Positions 30,396 to 40,186 of a DNA stretch of 55,421 nt are shown here, piece by piece. Source of the stretch: WLJO01 sp945889085 (GTDB taxonomy: Bacteria; Actinomycetota; Acidimicrobiia; Acidimicrobiales; Ilumatobacteraceae); contig CAMDBM010000017.1 of assembly GCA_945889085.1 (NCBI GenBank), positions 1-55,421 of the forward strand, in the 5' to 3' direction. Numbering within the stretch: position 1 is the first letter of the stretch; each line of letters begins with the position of its first letter. Both the position numbers and the translations under genes were made by a program. The notes under the pieces were generated by a model that worked only from the letters and a program-made list of their open reading frames with translations, searched no databases and had not been told where the DNA came from.

Positions 30396-32837
30396 TCAGC
30401 CGCACGCGCCGTTCGCCATCGCCTCCGCGATCTCGTCCACGTCCATACCGAGATGGTCGGCGAGCACGTCGAAGGTGTGCTCCCCGAGGCACGGCGCAGG
30501 GAAGCGCGGGCCGTTGTCGTAGCCGGAGATCCGGAACTGGTGGCCCTCATACGGCACCTCACCCATCTCGGGGTGCTCGAGGCGACGGAAGAACTGGCGG
30601 TGCAGCAGCTGAGGATCCTCGAGGTGGTCGCTGGAGCGCTGCACCATCCCGGCCGGCACGCCCGCCGCCTGCAGCATCAGCATCAGCGCACGGGACTCGT
30701 GCTGAACCGTGAACGCGCCCAGTTCCCTGTTGATGTGCTCGATCGCGACGCGCCGTCCGGCGGCCGTATCGAGGGCAGGGTCCGCCGCCCACGCCGGATC
30801 GCCAAGCGCACGGCGCAGCGCGCGCCACTGCCCGTCGTTCTCGACCGCGATCGCGCACCACTCGTCGGTGCCCGCACACGGGTACGCATCGTGCGGCACG
30901 GCCACCGGGTCGATGTTGCCGTTCCGGCGGGCCGAGTGCCCCGACACCTGCACGTCCAGCAGTTCGGGCGTGAGGAAGTGCAACGCGGACTCCATCTGCG
31001 CCTGGTCGATGAACTGGCCCTCCCCCGTCCGGCGGCGGTGGTCGAGTGCCGCCAGCAGCGTGGTGGCGAGAAAGCGTGGCGCAATCGTGTCGGTGTACGC
31101 GTTGAACGGTCCGCCCGGCGGACGGTCGTCCCACCCGGTGATCTCGTAGAAGCCGCTGAGCGCGGCTGCGTGGTATCCGTACCCAGCGAGGCGGCGGGCC
31201 GGGCCGGTCTGGCCGAGCAGACAGGTGCTCGCCATGATGATGTCGGGGTTCAGCGTGCGGGCCACGTCGTAGCCGAGTCCGATTGACGCCATCGTGCCCG
31301 CGGTGAACGAGTCGAGCGCGATGTCGCACCACGACAGCAATCGGTGCGCGATCGCCCGCCCGGCCTCGTTCTTCAGGTTCAGCTGCACCGAGAGCTTCGA
31401 GGTGTTGAACGCCCCGAAGAAGTGGCAACGGTTGATGCCGGGGATGTTGTCCTTGAACGGTCCCACCTGCCGCAGGCGGTCTGCGGGGTTGTCGGTCTCG
31501 ATGTGCACCACCGTTGCGCCGTGATCGGCGAGCGCCTTGGCGGTGATCGGCCCCACGCCGATCCACGAGAAGTCCGCCACCTTGACCCCCTCGAGGGGCA
31601 GTCGGGTGCGACCGGCCGGATTGACCGCCGGCGCAGGCCCGGCCGATCGCGGCGAGGTACGGGCAGATGCACCGAGCACCTCTGCGGTGTGCTCGCCGAT
31701 CCGCGGGGCTGGGAGCACCCACCGCACCGGCGTGGCACTCGCCTTCACAAAGGCCCCAGCCACCTTCAGGTGACGGCCGTTCGGCAGTGCGAGGTCGTCC
31801 CAGTACTCCCGAGCTGTGAGCTGGCCGGACGACAGCACGTCGGCAACGGTGTTCACCGGTGCGAACGTGATCTCGCGGTCGAGCCCACCCTGCAGGAGTT
31901 CTGCCTTGGTGCACAGCATCGTGAAGCGCGTGATGGCGTCACGCACCTCGATGTGCTGATAGGCGACCGGCTGCCCGGTGAGGAGGCGGGCCTCCCACGA
32001 GTTCCAGTCCTCTGCGTCCACCCACTCCTGGGTGACGGCACCCTTGTCCAGCATCCACGGGATCGCGCCCTGAAGCAGGTCGGTGGTAGCGATGAGGCAC
32101 ACCTCGCCGTCTGCACAGGGGTACACGAGCGGAGTGGTGAGCGTGGTGAGCTGCAGCACCGTTCCGTTGCGCTCGATGTTCCGGCCCTGGATGGCGTGCG
32201 AGATCATCGCCTGCAGGCCGGTCCAGAACACCGACGCCTGCACCGAGGTGTCGACGAACTGGGCCTCGCCGGTGTTCAGCCGGCGAAAGTGGGCAACCAT
32301 TGCGCCGAGCGCGCTCTCGGCCGACGCGTGGTACCAGGTCTGCGGCACCGTGATGCGCAAGGGACGGCGGTCCGTGTCACCGTTGACGGCCATCGCACCT
32401 CCCATCGCTGCGAGCGTGAGGTCCGTGGCGAGATGATCCGCATACGGGCCGTCCTGGCCGAACGGCGAGATGGCCACGTACACGATGTCCGGCCTTACGG
32501 CACGCAGCGCCTCGAAGCCGAGGCCGCGGGCCGCCATCGTGCCGGGTCCGGCGTTCTCCACCACGAAGTCGGCGGTGGCAGCAAGCCCAAGCAGTCCGTC
32601 TCGGCCCTCCGGTGTCTCGAGGTCCAGCACCACACTGCGCTTGCCGCGGTTGAATGCGTGGAACCGCAGGCTCGACAGCTCCGGCGGCAGCGTCGGATCG
32701 AGCGGCGCCGAAGAGCGTGACGCCGAGCCACCCGGCGGCTCCACCTTCACCACGTCTGCACCGAGACCCGCCAGCACGAACGCCGTCAGTTCGGCGCGCC
32801 CGTCCGTCAGATCGAGAACCCGATACGCCGACAGCAT
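30396..32837 (-). CDS. Tandem-domain CaiB/BaiF (family III) CoA transferase
   Basis: About 813 residues containing two complete family III CoA-transferase domains, roughly residues 1-395 and 415-813. Each opens with the same type of segment (YRVLDLTDGRAELTAFVLAGLGADVVKVE; VKVADFSWIGVGPITAKALADHGATVVHIE). Domain 1 retains the catalytic-position Asp139 (HLATDLTLAAMGG), whereas domain 2 has GYGYHAAALSG with no Asp. This suggests an internally duplicated pseudo-dimer with one active half. The start is taken at ATG 32837; GTG 32855 is possible. Family members transfer CoA between carboxylates or racemise 2-methylacyl-CoA; the substrate is unknown. Confidence 0.88.
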   Translation of the reverse strand: MLSAYRVLDLTDGRAELTAFVLAGLGADVVKVEPPGGSASRSSAPLDPTLPPELSSLRFHAFNRGKRSVVLDLETPEGRDGLLGLAATADFVVENAGPGTMAARGLGFEALRAVRPDIVYVAISPFGQDGPYADHLATDLTLAAMGGAMAVNGDTDRRPLRITVPQTWYHASAESALGAMVAHFRRLNTGEAQFVDTSVQASVFWTGLQAMISHAIQGRNIERNGTVLQLTTLTTPLVYPCADGEVCLIATTDLLQGAIPWMLDKGAVTQEWVDAEDWNSWEARLLTGQPVAYQHIEVRDAITRFTMLCTKAELLQGGLDREITFAPVNTVADVLSSGQLTAREYWDDLALPNGRHLKVAGAFVKASATPVRWVLPAPRIGEHTAEVLGASARTSPRSAGPAPAVNPAGRTRLPLEGVKVADFSWIGVGPITAKALADHGATVVHIETDNPADRLRQVGPFKDNIPGINRCHFFGAFNTSKLSVQLNLKNEAGRAIAHRLLSWCDIALDSFTAGTMASIGLGYDVARTLNPDIIMASTCLLGQTGPARRLAGYGYHAAALSGFYEITGWDDRPPGGPFNAYTDTIAPRFLATTLLAALDHRRRTGEGQFIDQAQMESALHFLTPELLDVQVSGHSARRNGNIDPVAVPHDAYPCAGTDEWCAIAVENDGQWRALRRALGDPAWAADPALDTAAGRRVAIEHINRELGAFTVQHESRALMLMLQAAGVPAGMVQRSSDHLEDPQLLHRQFFRRLEHPEMGEVPYEGHQFRISGYDNGPRFPAPCLGEHTFDVLADHLGMDVDEIAEAMANGACG

Positions 32838-32944
32838 TCCCCCATGACCAATCACCCCGGAATGCTCGCACCTGCCCAACTCCCCCACAAGCGCAGGCGA
32901 CCGGTTTCGCGGGATCGGGGAGCGTGTTCGCGCTGTAGTTGCCG

Positions 32945-34189
32945 TCAGCGCGAGGAGAGGGAACGGAGTTCTTCGCGGTGCTCCGGCGCGGCAATGGCGA
33001 TCAATCGCTCCCGGCGCTCGGTGAGCGAGGCACCGCGCAGGTCAGCGATGCCGTGCTCGGTAACGATGAGGTCCGCGTCAGACCGACCGCTCGACACGAT
33101 CCCATCGGCGAACCGGTGCACAATGCGCGTGGCTCCGCTCTTGGCCGTTGACGGCAGGGCGAGGATGGATCGGCCGTGCTCTGCGAAGCACGCGGCACGG
33201 GCAAAACTCCCCTGCCCGCCGACCAAGCCGAGGTGACGACCACCGACCACCTCGGCGCTGATCTGGCCGGTGAGGTCGATCTCGATCGCCGAGTTGATGG
33301 CGTGGAGCGTCCCGAGCTGTCCGAGCACCCCCGCGTTGTGCGTGTATTCCACGTTGCGCATCACCACCGACGGGTTGCCCGTCACCCACTCGTGGAGGCG
33401 CTCCGAGCCGAGCAGCGAACCTGTCACGGTCACGCCCCGGTCGATCTCCTTGCGGGCATTCGTGATGACGCCGCGCTCCACGAGGTCCACCACCGCATCA
33501 CTGATGAGGCCCGAGTGCACCCCGAGGTCCTTCTTGCCGGCGAGGTGCGACAGGATTGCGTCGGGCAGGGTGCCGATACCGAACTGGATCGTGGCGCCGT
33601 CGGGAACCACAGAGGCCACGAGCCGGCCGATTGCGTCCTCCTCGTCGGACGGTGTGCGTCGCTCCACCGGCACGAGCGGGCAGTCGTTGTGCACGAACCC
33701 GGCGATCCGGGAGGCGGGCACCAGCACGTCGCCGGTGGTGAACGGCACGCGAGGGTTGATCTCGGCCAGCACGCACGGCGACATCTCGATGGCGTTGCTG
33801 AGGTAGTCGCACACGGCGCCGAGTGAGTGAATGCCCTCAGCATTCGCAGGGGTCATCTGCGCAAACACCACGTCGGGCCGCAGCACACCACGACGCATCA
33901 GCATCGGGAGCGAGCCGAAGTGCGCCGGGATAATGGTGAGCACTCCGGCATCGGCGAGCGCCGCCGCACGGCCCACCACGCCGATGCTGATGAATTCGAT
34001 GGCATCCGCATGCTCAGGCCGAAAGGCGCCGGTGTAGCTCGCCCCGATGTACACACGGACGCCACCGAGCGCATGACGTTGCTCGATGAGGGCCTGCACC
34101 AGCGCTTGGGGCTCACCCGCACCCTGACCGATGATGATGGTGTCACCCGGCTTGATGTAGCGGGTGAGGTCGATGTCGACGGCGCTCAT
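32945..34189 (-). CDS. Acetyl-CoA hydrolase/transferase family CoA transferase
   Basis: A 414-residue family I-type CoA transferase (4-hydroxybutyrate/acetate CoA-transferase, Cat2-like). GQGAGEPQALVQALIEQ at the N-terminus, FGIGTLPDAIL, the glutamate segment HAINSAIEIDLTGQISAE, GGQGSFARAA and EHGIADLRGASLTERRERLI follow the family. The reaction passes through a glutamyl-CoA thioester and moves CoA from acetyl-CoA (or similar) to another acid. ATG 34189 overlaps the cyclase stop by four bases, so it is coupled to that gene and to the upstream AMP ligase. Confidence 0.9.
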   Translation of the reverse strand: MSAVDIDLTRYIKPGDTIIIGQGAGEPQALVQALIEQRHALGGVRVYIGASYTGAFRPEHADAIEFISIGVVGRAAALADAGVLTIIPAHFGSLPMLMRRGVLRPDVVFAQMTPANAEGIHSLGAVCDYLSNAIEMSPCVLAEINPRVPFTTGDVLVPASRIAGFVHNDCPLVPVERRTPSDEEDAIGRLVASVVPDGATIQFGIGTLPDAILSHLAGKKDLGVHSGLISDAVVDLVERGVITNARKEIDRGVTVTGSLLGSERLHEWVTGNPSVVMRNVEYTHNAGVLGQLGTLHAINSAIEIDLTGQISAEVVGGRHLGLVGGQGSFARAACFAEHGRSILALPSTAKSGATRIVHRFADGIVSSGRSDADLIVTEHGIADLRGASLTERRERLIAIAAPEHREELRSLSSR

Positions 34190-35121
34190 CGGATCCCTAC
34201 TGCGTTGCCCGGCGAACCGATGCCCTCCGGGAGGTGGAGTGGCTGGGCAACGAAGAAGAAGGTCCATCGCCCGTCCGCACGGCTTGCGGCCGCAAGCCGG
34301 TCGAAGTCGAAGAATTCGCCGAGCGCCATGCCGAGCGTCGGGATCATCCGGCGATGCAGCGAGCCCACCTTCGGGTCACCGGGCACCATCTCCACGGCCG
34401 GATTGTCTGCCAGCAGAGCCGCCGGGTGTGCGTTCCAGAGGAGCCGGGCAACGTCGTGATCCCCGAGCAGGCCCGCACCCGTCGGGCTCGCTGCGAGGTC
34501 GGTGCGCTCCTGCGCGTCGAGCGCGCGGTACGCCTCCACCCACCCGGTGCGCAGGCACCAGATGTCGCCCACCTGCGGCACGACACCCTGTTCCTCCATC
34601 GTTGCGCGCACATCGTCGGCCGTGATTCCCTGTGCCTCGAGCGGGTGGTACCCCGGCCGGTTGCGGCGCAGGTAGTCACCCACGTCGATGAGCACACCGC
34701 GCCCGGCAATGCCGTGCGCGGCCCAGTGCTCGATACCCAGCACATTCGGCACATCCATCGGGTCGCCGGTGATGCCGCCCCAGTAGCCGTGCTCACGTGC
34801 CCGCACGTGACCGAGCGCGTCCCACTGGGTGCTTCCCTGCGGGTGGAAGCCGTCGAGGCGGTCGTCCATCTCGTGACGGTTGATGGCGAAGATGTGGTGG
34901 TGGAACGGCTGGCGGCCGAACATCGGCGGGTCCGGCAGGTCCATCGGCAGGTCGAGGGGGAACAGTGCGCCGGTGCAGATCTCCGAGGCTGCAGCAGCGA
35001 CACGCTCGGGCGTGACCAGGTTGATCGAGCCGAGCACGTCGTTGTCGCCGAATACACCCCAAGCGTGGTGGATATCGAGACCCGGCAGGAACGGGAGGTC
35101 GTCGTAGTCGGGAAGGTTCAC
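34186..35121 (-). CDS. Cyclase-family (kynurenine formamidase-like) metallohydrolase
   Basis: A 311-residue member of the COG1878 cyclase family, which hydrolyses amides or lactone-like bonds with a Mn/Zn centre. The metal-binding stretch is GFHPQGSTQWDALGHV, equivalent to the H-G-T-H-x-D-x-P-x-H motif of formamidases but in the variant with TQWD that is common in longer actinobacterial members. GRGVLIDVGDYL and GDIWCLRTGW follow. GTG 35121 with GAGGG six bases upstream gives this length. It sits between an AMP ligase and a CoA transferase, suggesting a catabolic role on a cyclic or amide substrate. Confidence 0.82.
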   Translation of the reverse strand: MNLPDYDDLPFLPGLDIHHAWGVFGDNDVLGSINLVTPERVAAAASEICTGALFPLDLPMDLPDPPMFGRQPFHHHIFAINRHEMDDRLDGFHPQGSTQWDALGHVRAREHGYWGGITGDPMDVPNVLGIEHWAAHGIAGRGVLIDVGDYLRRNRPGYHPLEAQGITADDVRATMEEQGVVPQVGDIWCLRTGWVEAYRALDAQERTDLAASPTGAGLLGDHDVARLLWNAHPAALLADNPAVEMVPGDPKVGSLHRRMIPTLGMALGEFFDFDRLAAASRADGRWTFFFVAQPLHLPEGIGSPGNAVGIR

Positions 35122-35131
35122 CGTGGGGCCC

Positions 35132-36673
35132 TCAGCCGGCGAACTGATCGCGCAGTTCGCGCTTGAGGATCTTGCCGCTGACGTTCTTGGGCAGTTCGCC
35201 GATGAAGAACACCTGCTTCGGGCACTTGTACCCAGCGAGGCGCTCGCGGCACGTCTTGATGATCTCGGCAGCAACAGCCTCACCACCCTCGACGCCCTGC
35301 TTCATCGCCACAACGGCCACCACACGCTCGCCCCACACCTCGTCGGGCAGGCCGATGATTGCCGCTTCGGAGACGCCGGGGTGCACGTAGATCACTTCCT
35401 CCACCTCACGGCTGTACACGTTTTCGCCGCCGGTGATGATCATGTCCTTCATGCGGTCGACGATGTAAAAGAACCCTTCCTCGTCGCGCCACGCCATGTC
35501 GCCGCTGTGGAACCAGCCGCCCTTGAACGCCTCCTCGGTGGCCTCGGCCCGGTTCCAGTACGCCTTGAGCAGCTGCTCGCCCTTCACGACGATCTCGCCC
35601 ACCTCGCGTGGCGGGCACTCGTTCATGTTCTCGTCCACCACCTTCACAGCAGCGAAGGCCATCGGGATCCCGCAGGCCGCGAGCAGGTGCTCCTCGCCCT
35701 TCGTGGCACGGACGTGGTCCGCCTTCGGGTGGTACAGCACGTTGCCGCCGAGTTCGGTCATGCCGAAGCCCGAGCACACGACAGGCCCGAAGCGTGCGAT
35801 CGCCCGCTTGAGCAGCTCCACGGGCATCGCAGCGGCGCCGTAGAGCAGGCTCCGCATCGTGTCGGTGTCGTGCTCGTCCAGTTTCGGGTGCTGGAGCACA
35901 AAGTTCATCATCGTCGGGGCGAGGCCACCCGTGGTGCAGCCGTACTTCTCGACACGCTCGAGCCACTTGCCGGCCTCGAAGGCTCGCTGCAACACGACGG
36001 AGGCGCCCATGAGATGGTGCTGGGTGATGAGGTAGCCGGCGACGTGACACATCGGGAAGCTGTAGAGGTGCGAGTCGGTCTGGCGCACGTCGTAGGCGAT
36101 AATCGCATTGAGCAGAGCAGTAATAAGGCTGCGGTGCGAGAGCATCGCCCCCTTGGGGCGGCCCGTAGTGCCGCTGGTGTACAGCTGCCAGGCGATGTCG
36201 TCCTCCGTGGGCCTCGGCAGCGATGCCGTGCTCGCGGCGGCCGTCAGCGCGTCGTAGCCGATGACACCGTCGAGACCGGACGTGTCCCCGATAACAACGA
36301 TGTGCTCCACCTTCGGGAACTGGTCCCGCACGGCAAGCATCGCGTCGAGGTAGTGGCGCTCCAGCATGAGCACCTTCGCGTTCGCATCGTTCACGATCCA
36401 GGCGAGCTCGTGCGGGTTGAGACGGTAGTTGAGGAAGACGAGCGCCATGTTCGCCGTGGGCACCCCGTAATAGGCGTCCACGTACTCCACGATGTTCTCG
36501 GCGAGGATCGCGATGCGGTCACCCGCGTCCGCGACGGTGGTCAGGGCATTGGCAAGCCGGTTGGCGCGGTCCCGCAGCTCGGTAAACGTGAACGCCGTGC
36601 CGTCGTCGGTGATGAGCGCAACCTTGTCGGGGTACTTGGTGGCGTTCAGCTCGAGGATGTCACCCATCAACAT
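35132..36673 (-). CDS. Acyl-CoA synthetase (AMP-forming ligase)
   Basis: A 513-residue ANL ligase. LYTSGTTGRPKGAMLSH is the nucleotide loop, GFGMTELGG the A5 motif, DMAWRDEEGFFYIVDRMKDMIITGGENVYSREVEEV the hinge, and VSGKILKRELRDQF the catalytic Lys segment. ATG 36673, eight bases after GGAG, is preferred; GTG 36682 and ATG 36667 are also in frame. It is the first gene of a minus-strand operon with the cyclase (10-base gap) and the CoA transferase (four-base overlap), so it probably activates the acid handled by that set. Confidence 0.92.
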   Translation of the reverse strand: MLMGDILELNATKYPDKVALITDDGTAFTFTELRDRANRLANALTTVADAGDRIAILAENIVEYVDAYYGVPTANMALVFLNYRLNPHELAWIVNDANAKVLMLERHYLDAMLAVRDQFPKVEHIVVIGDTSGLDGVIGYDALTAAASTASLPRPTEDDIAWQLYTSGTTGRPKGAMLSHRSLITALLNAIIAYDVRQTDSHLYSFPMCHVAGYLITQHHLMGASVVLQRAFEAGKWLERVEKYGCTTGGLAPTMMNFVLQHPKLDEHDTDTMRSLLYGAAAMPVELLKRAIARFGPVVCSGFGMTELGGNVLYHPKADHVRATKGEEHLLAACGIPMAFAAVKVVDENMNECPPREVGEIVVKGEQLLKAYWNRAEATEEAFKGGWFHSGDMAWRDEEGFFYIVDRMKDMIITGGENVYSREVEEVIYVHPGVSEAAIIGLPDEVWGERVVAVVAMKQGVEGGEAVAAEIIKTCRERLAGYKCPKQVFFIGELPKNVSGKILKRELRDQFAG

Positions 36674-36786
36674 GTCCGGCACTCCGAATGCACTACCGAG
36701 GCCCCACCGGTCGCGGGTCCCACCGTTGCGTAAGGTAACAGAGCACCAAGCGGCGCTACGAGGGCGCCACTCACCCGAGGAGACAC

Positions 36787-37659
36787 ATGAGCAACGGACG
36801 CTTCCATGGCCGGACGGTGATCGTCACCGGGGGTGCGAGCGGGATCGGCAGGGCAACCGTGCGCCGTTTCCTCGACGAAGGGGCCAACGTCGTTGCGGGT
36901 GACCTCAACGAGGCGAACGGCCTGGCGATGCTGGAGGCCTGGCATGCGGACGCCGACAGGCTGCGCTTCCTCGCCGGCAACGTGGCGCTGGAGAACGACA
37001 TCGTTGCGCTCGTGAGCCTCGCCACCAGCACGTTCGGCACCCTCGACGTGATGTTCAACAATGCCGGTATCGGCGGTGCGTTCGGGCCGATCACCGAGGT
37101 GGACGTGGACGCATGGGACCGCACCTTCGAGGTGCTGGTACGCGGCGTTTTCCTCGGCACCAAGCACGCCGCCCGCGTGATGATCCCCCAGGGCGGAGGT
37201 GTCATCATCAACACGGCATCGGTGGCCGGTCTGGCGGGCGGCTCCGGGCACACCGGGTACTCGGCGGCGAAGACCGCCGTGGTGAGCATCACGCGCAGCA
37301 CCGCAGAAGAACTGGCGCCGCACCGCATCCGTGTGAATGCTGTCTGCCCAGGGGTGATCTTCACGCCCCTCGCGGTGGGAAGGGACGAGGAGGCCCTCGG
37401 CCGAATAGTCAGCGACCTGCAGCCGTGGCCCGACCGCGGCACATCCGAGGACATCGCCGCCGCCGTCGCCTTCCTCGCGTCTGACGATGCGCGATTCATC
37501 GTGGGCGAGTCCCTCCTCGTCGACGGCGGCCTGCTCGCAACCGGGACCCGGATCCACAAGAACATGGATCCGTACGGCGCTACCAAGCGTTACACGGGGT
37601 TCGGAGCGGGGAGCACGGGCGAGGTCACTACCTCGCGACGCATCGCCCCGAAGGGATAG
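36787..37659 (+). CDS. SDR family oxidoreductase
   Basis: A 290-residue short-chain dehydrogenase: TGGASGIG at 14-21, Asp39 after the second strand (GDLNEANG, NAD preference), NNAG at 91-94, catalytic Ser145, Tyr158 and Lys162 (YSAAK), and the IRVNAVCPGVIFTPL segment. The C-terminus is about 30 residues longer than usual (from HKNMDPYGATKRYTG on). GAGGAG lies before ATG. It is divergent from the AMP ligase and 99 bases upstream of the second CoA transferase on the same strand. A role in oxidising a hydroxyacyl-CoA or sterol-like alcohol is plausible but unproven. Confidence 0.9.
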   Translation: MSNGRFHGRTVIVTGGASGIGRATVRRFLDEGANVVAGDLNEANGLAMLEAWHADADRLRFLAGNVALENDIVALVSLATSTFGTLDVMFNNAGIGGAFGPITEVDVDAWDRTFEVLVRGVFLGTKHAARVMIPQGGGVIINTASVAGLAGGSGHTGYSAAKTAVVSITRSTAEELAPHRIRVNAVCPGVIFTPLAVGRDEEALGRIVSDLQPWPDRGTSEDIAAAVAFLASDDARFIVGESLLVDGGLLATGTRIHKNMDPYGATKRYTGFGAGSTGEVTTSRRIAPKG

Positions 37660-37758
37660 CTGCGACAGGGCGGCAGCAGGACCCGCGGACTACCATCGAG
37701 GAGCCGGAGCCATCCGGTGCCGGTCTTGGGGGCCGGCTTCCCGGGGGGAGGTTGGGTG

Positions 37759-40170
37759 ATGGTCGATACCTATCGCGTGCTGGACCTCACGGATCACCGG
37801 GGCCAGGTTGCGGCGCAGATGCTGAACACCCTCGGGGCCGACGTGCTGCTCGTGGAGCAGCCGGGCGGCAGCAGCGTCCGTGCACTCGGGCCCTTCGCCG
37901 GCGATACGCCGCACCCCGACCGCTCGCTCCCCTTCGTCGCGTGGAACCGCGGCAAGCGCAGTGTCGTGATCGATCTCGCTACTCCGACGGGGCAGGAATC
38001 CCTCCGAGAGCTCGCCCTGCGCGCCGACGTGCTCATCGAGTCCGGGGCCGTCAGCGTCGACCTTGCTGCCCTGCGTGCCTCCAACCCTGCACTCATCACC
38101 GTCTCGATCAGTGCGTTCGGGTCCGACGGCCCGAAGGCCGACTGGCCCGCAACAGACCTCACCGTCCACGCAGCATCGGGACAGTTGCTCATGACGGGTG
38201 ACGAGGACCGCCCGCCCGTGCGCACCACCGAGCCGCAGGTGTTCCAGCACGCAGCGGCAGACGCCGCCTGCGGGGCGCTCATCGCGCTCGCCGAGCGCGA
38301 CCGCAGCGGTCTCGGCCAGCACGTCGACGTGTCCGCGCAGCGCTCGATGATGATGGCCACCCAGAGCCACGCACTCGCAGCGCCGTACCGGGCACCACTT
38401 TTCCAGCGCACCGCAACCGGCCACCTCATCAACGGCATCCACGTGCAACTCATCTGGCCCTGCAAGGACGGCCACGTGCTCGTCAACGCGCTGTTCGGCG
38501 CGCCGTTTGCACCGTTCATCAAGCGGCTCGTCGAGTGGGCTCGTGAGGACGGGTTCTGCGAGGACGATCTGGTGAACGAGGACTGGCCCTCGTTCGGGGC
38601 ACGCGTCTTCAGCGGCGAGACCCCGGTTGAGCGGCACACTTTTCTGAAGCAGGTGATCACCAGGGTCTGCGAGAACCGCACGAAGGCAGAACTGCTCCAG
38701 GCCGCGCTCGACCGCAAACTGCTCATCGGCCCGATCGCCACGATGCGAGAGGTGGTGGAGAACCCGCAGTTCGCATCCCGCGGCTTCTTTGAGGAAGTCA
38801 CTGACCCAGAGATTGCGCCGGCACCGTTCCGGGCACCCGGCGCCTCCGTGCACACCGAGGATGCGTACCGCCCGCTGGGCCGCAGCCCCCGCCTCGGGGA
38901 GCACACCGACTCCGCCGTCGCTCAGTGGCCCCTCCGTGAGCACAAGGGTGCCGTCGGTGCCGCCGCACCCCGCCAGCAACCCTTCGCGGGGCTCAAGGTG
39001 CTCGACCTCACGTGGGCGGTGTCGGGGCCCTACACCGCGCGCCACTTCGCGGACTACGGCGCCACCGTTGTACACGTGGAGTCCACACGCGGGCCCGACT
39101 CGGCGCGGGCTGTGCAGCCGTTCCTCGACAACATCGCGCTCAATGAGAACGCCGCGATCTACCACAACATGAACGCTGGCAAGATGAGCCTGTCGCTCAA
39201 CATGGCGTCGCCCGGTGGGCGCGAGGTGCTCGACGACCTCGTGGCGTGGGCCGACGTGCTCATCGAGTCGTTCTCCCCGCGGGGACGCCTCGCGCTCGGG
39301 CTCGACTACGAGCGCCTGCGGGTAATCAACCCACGACTCGTCATGATGTCCACCTGTCTGTTCGGCCAGGAGGGTCCGATGGCCGGGTATGCGGGCTTCG
39401 GCAACATGGCGGCCTGCCTCGTCGGCTTCTTCGACCTCACCGGGTGGCCCGATCGTGGGCCGGCTGGCCCATTCGGCGCCTACACCGACTACATCTCACC
39501 CCGCTACGCCTATTCGACGCTCCTGTCTGCAGTGCGGGAGAGCAGGCACACCGGGCGGGGCAAGTACCTCGACTTCGCGCAGGCCGAGGCTGCCGTCAAC
39601 TTCCTCTCGGTGTCGATGCTCGACTACACGGTGAACGGCCGTGTGGCGGTCCGGGCGGGCAACGACGATCGCGTGATGTGCCCCCACTCCGTCTACCCGA
39701 GCATCGGCAAGGACCAATGGGTGGCGGTCGCGTGTCGCAACGACGCCGAATGGCGCTCGCTCGCCACCCTCCTCGCCCGTCCGGACCTCGCCAACCTCAC
39801 CGACTCCGAGCGCATCAGTCGGCGCACGGAGATCGACCGGGCCGTTGCGGGCTGGACGTCCACCCGTTCACCGCACGAGGCCGAGCACGACCTCATCGGG
39901 TGCGGCGTGCCCGCGCACGCTGTCCTCCACTCCCCCGAGCTGTATGCCGACCCACAGCTGAGCCATCACGGCCACTTCACCGTGGTCGAGCACCCTCACC
40001 ACGGATCGGTCACCGTGGAGGCGTCACGCCTGCGCCTCAGCGAAACACCGAGCGAACCCGCCTTCGGCGCCCCGAGCTTCGGGCTGCACACCGTCGACAT
40101 CCTCACCGAGATGCTCGGCTACGACCTCGATCGTGTCGGCGAACTGTTCTCCTCCGGCTCGCTCGACTGA
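37759..40170 (+). CDS. Tandem-domain CaiB/BaiF (family III) CoA transferase, second paralog
   Basis: 803 residues, colinear with the minus-strand paralog at 30396-32837 (both begin M-x-x-x-YRVLDLTD). Domain 1 carries Asp133 (DWPATDLTVHAASG) at the catalytic position; domain 2, beginning LKVLDLTWAVSGPYTARHFADYGATVVHVE, has GYAGFGNMAACLVG without Asp. ATG 37759 has a G-rich ribosome binding site eight bases upstream. It follows an SDR gene and converges on the kinase-fold gene with a 16-base gap. Activity as a CoA transferase or racemase is expected; the substrate is unknown. Confidence 0.88.
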   Translation: MVDTYRVLDLTDHRGQVAAQMLNTLGADVLLVEQPGGSSVRALGPFAGDTPHPDRSLPFVAWNRGKRSVVIDLATPTGQESLRELALRADVLIESGAVSVDLAALRASNPALITVSISAFGSDGPKADWPATDLTVHAASGQLLMTGDEDRPPVRTTEPQVFQHAAADAACGALIALAERDRSGLGQHVDVSAQRSMMMATQSHALAAPYRAPLFQRTATGHLINGIHVQLIWPCKDGHVLVNALFGAPFAPFIKRLVEWAREDGFCEDDLVNEDWPSFGARVFSGETPVERHTFLKQVITRVCENRTKAELLQAALDRKLLIGPIATMREVVENPQFASRGFFEEVTDPEIAPAPFRAPGASVHTEDAYRPLGRSPRLGEHTDSAVAQWPLREHKGAVGAAAPRQQPFAGLKVLDLTWAVSGPYTARHFADYGATVVHVESTRGPDSARAVQPFLDNIALNENAAIYHNMNAGKMSLSLNMASPGGREVLDDLVAWADVLIESFSPRGRLALGLDYERLRVINPRLVMMSTCLFGQEGPMAGYAGFGNMAACLVGFFDLTGWPDRGPAGPFGAYTDYISPRYAYSTLLSAVRESRHTGRGKYLDFAQAEAAVNFLSVSMLDYTVNGRVAVRAGNDDRVMCPHSVYPSIGKDQWVAVACRNDAEWRSLATLLARPDLANLTDSERISRRTEIDRAVAGWTSTRSPHEAEHDLIGCGVPAHAVLHSPELYADPQLSHHGHFTVVEHPHHGSVTVEASRLRLSETPSEPAFGAPSFGLHTVDILTEMLGYDLDRVGELFSSGSLD

Positions 40171-40186
40171 CGCGCCGACAGCGCCG

